This document shows positions 5,364-6,173 of a DNA stretch of 6,173 nt, one piece after another; positions within the stretch are counted from its first letter, which is position 1, and each line of letters begins with the position of its first letter. The translations under genes were made by a program, and so were the position numbers. This DNA comes from Planctomycetia bacterium. Its GTDB lineage: Bacteria; Planctomycetota; Phycisphaerae; Phycisphaerales; SM1A02. The notes under the pieces are model-generated. The model did no database searches, had not been told where the DNA came from, and was given only the letters and a program-made list of their open reading frames with translations. The DNA lies in assembly GCA_005799205.1 (NCBI GenBank), contig SYHM01000147.1, positions 1-6,173 on the forward strand. The letters are read 5' to 3'.

Positions 5364-6173
5364 ATGCCAGTACCTCTCAGTCAGATGTGGACGGTCGCGA
5401 GCTATGTGCTGCGGCAACGCCTTCGGGGGCGCTCGAGGTATCCCCTCGTCCTCATGCTCGAGCCGCTCTTACGGTGCAACCTTGCGTGCGCGGGCTGTGG
5501 CAAGATCCAATATCCAGCGCACATCCTCAAGCGCCAGCTCTCAGTCGAGGAGTGCATGAAGGCCGTCGACGAGTGTGGCGCTCCCATGGTTTCGATCCCT
5601 GGGGGTGAGCCGCTCCTACATCCTCAGATGCCGCAAATCGTCGAACAGCTCGTCGCCCGCGGCAAGTACATCTATCTATGCACCAACGCGCTGCTTCTCA
5701 AGGAGAAACTTGAGGAGGGTTGGTTCAAGCCCAGCAAGTACCTCACCTTCAGCGTCCACATGGACGGCGTTGAAGAGCACCATGACTTCGCGGTGTGTCG
5801 AGAGGGGACTTTTCGCAAAGCGATCGAAGGTATTCGTCTCGCGGTGTCGCGTGGTTTTCGCGTCACGACGAACACCACCCTTTTCGAGGGAGCCGATCCC
5901 AACGCTGTGCGTGAGTTCTTCGACCAGATGATGGACCTTGGGGTCGAAGGCATGATGGTCAGCCCGGGCTACGCCTACGACAAGGCACCCGATCAATCCA
6001 GTTTTCTCAAGCGTTCGAATACGCACGACCTGTTCGAAATGGTGCTCTCGAATCGCAGTGATGGTCGCAAGAAGTGGCGCTTCAATCAGTCAGCGCTCTT
6101 TCTTGAGTTTCTCATGGGAAAGCGTTCGTTTGAGTGCACGCCGTGGGGAAATCCAACGTTCAACATTTTTGGA
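5364..6173 (+). CDS. hpnH: Adenosyl-hopene transferase HpnH, radical SAM (partial, 3' end beyond window)
   Basis: From the ATG at 5364, 270 codons run open to the right edge. The sequence is HpnH-like throughout: YPLVLMLEPLLRCNLACAGCGKIQYP holds the radical SAM cluster motif CxxxCxxC (Cys38, Cys42, Cys45), GGEPL at 80-84 is the SAM-binding motif, then YLCTNALLL (104-112), YLTFSVHMDG (126-135), VSPGYAYDKAPDQ (199-211) and CTPWGNP (258-264). HpnH is a cytoplasmic enzyme that joins a 5'-deoxyadenosyl group to diploptene, giving adenosylhopane, the first step toward C35 extended hopanoids. The start matches the family N-terminus (MPVPLSQ, then LRGRSRYPLVL). Known family members are longer, so the C-terminal part is missing here only because the window ends. 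No Shine-Dalgarno is visible; TTTCCC directly precedes the ATG. It is divergent from the sigma operon, and no other hopanoid gene is inside the window. Confidence 0.93.
   Translation, partial: MPVPLSQMWTVASYVLRQRLRGRSRYPLVLMLEPLLRCNLACAGCGKIQYPAHILKRQLSVEECMKAVDECGAPMVSIPGGEPLLHPQMPQIVEQLVARGKYIYLCTNALLLKEKLEEGWFKPSKYLTFSVHMDGVEEHHDFAVCREGTFRKAIEGIRLAVSRGFRVTTNTTLFEGADPNAVREFFDQMMDLGVEGMMVSPGYAYDKAPDQSSFLKRSNTHDLFEMVLSNRSDGRKKWRFNQSALFLEFLMGKRSFECTPWGNPTFNIFG

Noticed and set aside
5676..6026. Minus-strand open frames of 116 and 93 codons (5676-6026, 5672-5953) and the plus frame 5575-5931
   Set aside because: All are out-of-frame or antisense shadows of hpnH, which is open from 5364 to the window end and carries clear radical SAM motifs.
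1..6173. tRNA genes, CRISPR arrays, insertion sequences or prophage genes
   Set aside because: No cloverleaf, regularly spaced direct repeats, transposase motifs or terminal repeats were seen on either strand.

Overview
This is a GC-rich bacterial chromosomal window with tightly packed genes. Two things suggest a planctomycete, perhaps from the Phycisphaerae. One is a sigma/anti-sigma pair whose anti-sigma partner carries a pseudopilin-like domain ending in the 'H-X9-DG' type motif familiar from planctomycete proteins. The other is a hopanoid gene, hpnH, next to it. The lineage is an inference from these families, not a measurement.

Layout from left to right. (1) On the minus strand, positions 1-512 hold the 5' part of a gene for a lipoprotein with a SurA/PpiC-type foldase N-terminal region; it runs off the left edge. 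(2) On the minus strand, ending at 509, is a large polytopic membrane protein of GT-C glycosyltransferase type. Its stop overlaps the start of the lipoprotein gene, so the two are probably translationally coupled. (3) On the minus strand is the ribosomal pair rpmI (3198-3539) and rplT (2700-3071), closed by a strong intrinsic terminator at 2622-2667. infC, the usual upstream neighbour, is absent. (4) On the minus strand is an ECF-type sigma factor (4534-5172) overlapping by 4 bases a single-pass membrane protein (3608-4537), read here as its anti-sigma factor. (5) On the plus strand, divergent from the sigma gene, is hpnH (5364 to the right edge), a radical SAM enzyme of hopanoid synthesis, cut by the window end.

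The two edge genes have no stop (hpnH) or no end (lipoprotein) inside the window and were read directly from the sequence. The functional modules are ribosome assembly (L35/L20), envelope biogenesis (GT-C enzyme plus foldase lipoprotein), envelope sensing (sigma/anti-sigma), and membrane lipid modification (HpnH). The shared 191-base intergenic region between the sigma gene and hpnH carries a perfect 7+7 inverted repeat just upstream of hpnH. No tRNA, rRNA, CRISPR array, insertion sequence or phage gene was seen, and no gene-free stretch exceeds 300 bases. The most unusual items are the pilin-like anti-sigma protein, the terminator sitting inside the open frame of the GT-C gene, and the long C-terminal tail on L35.
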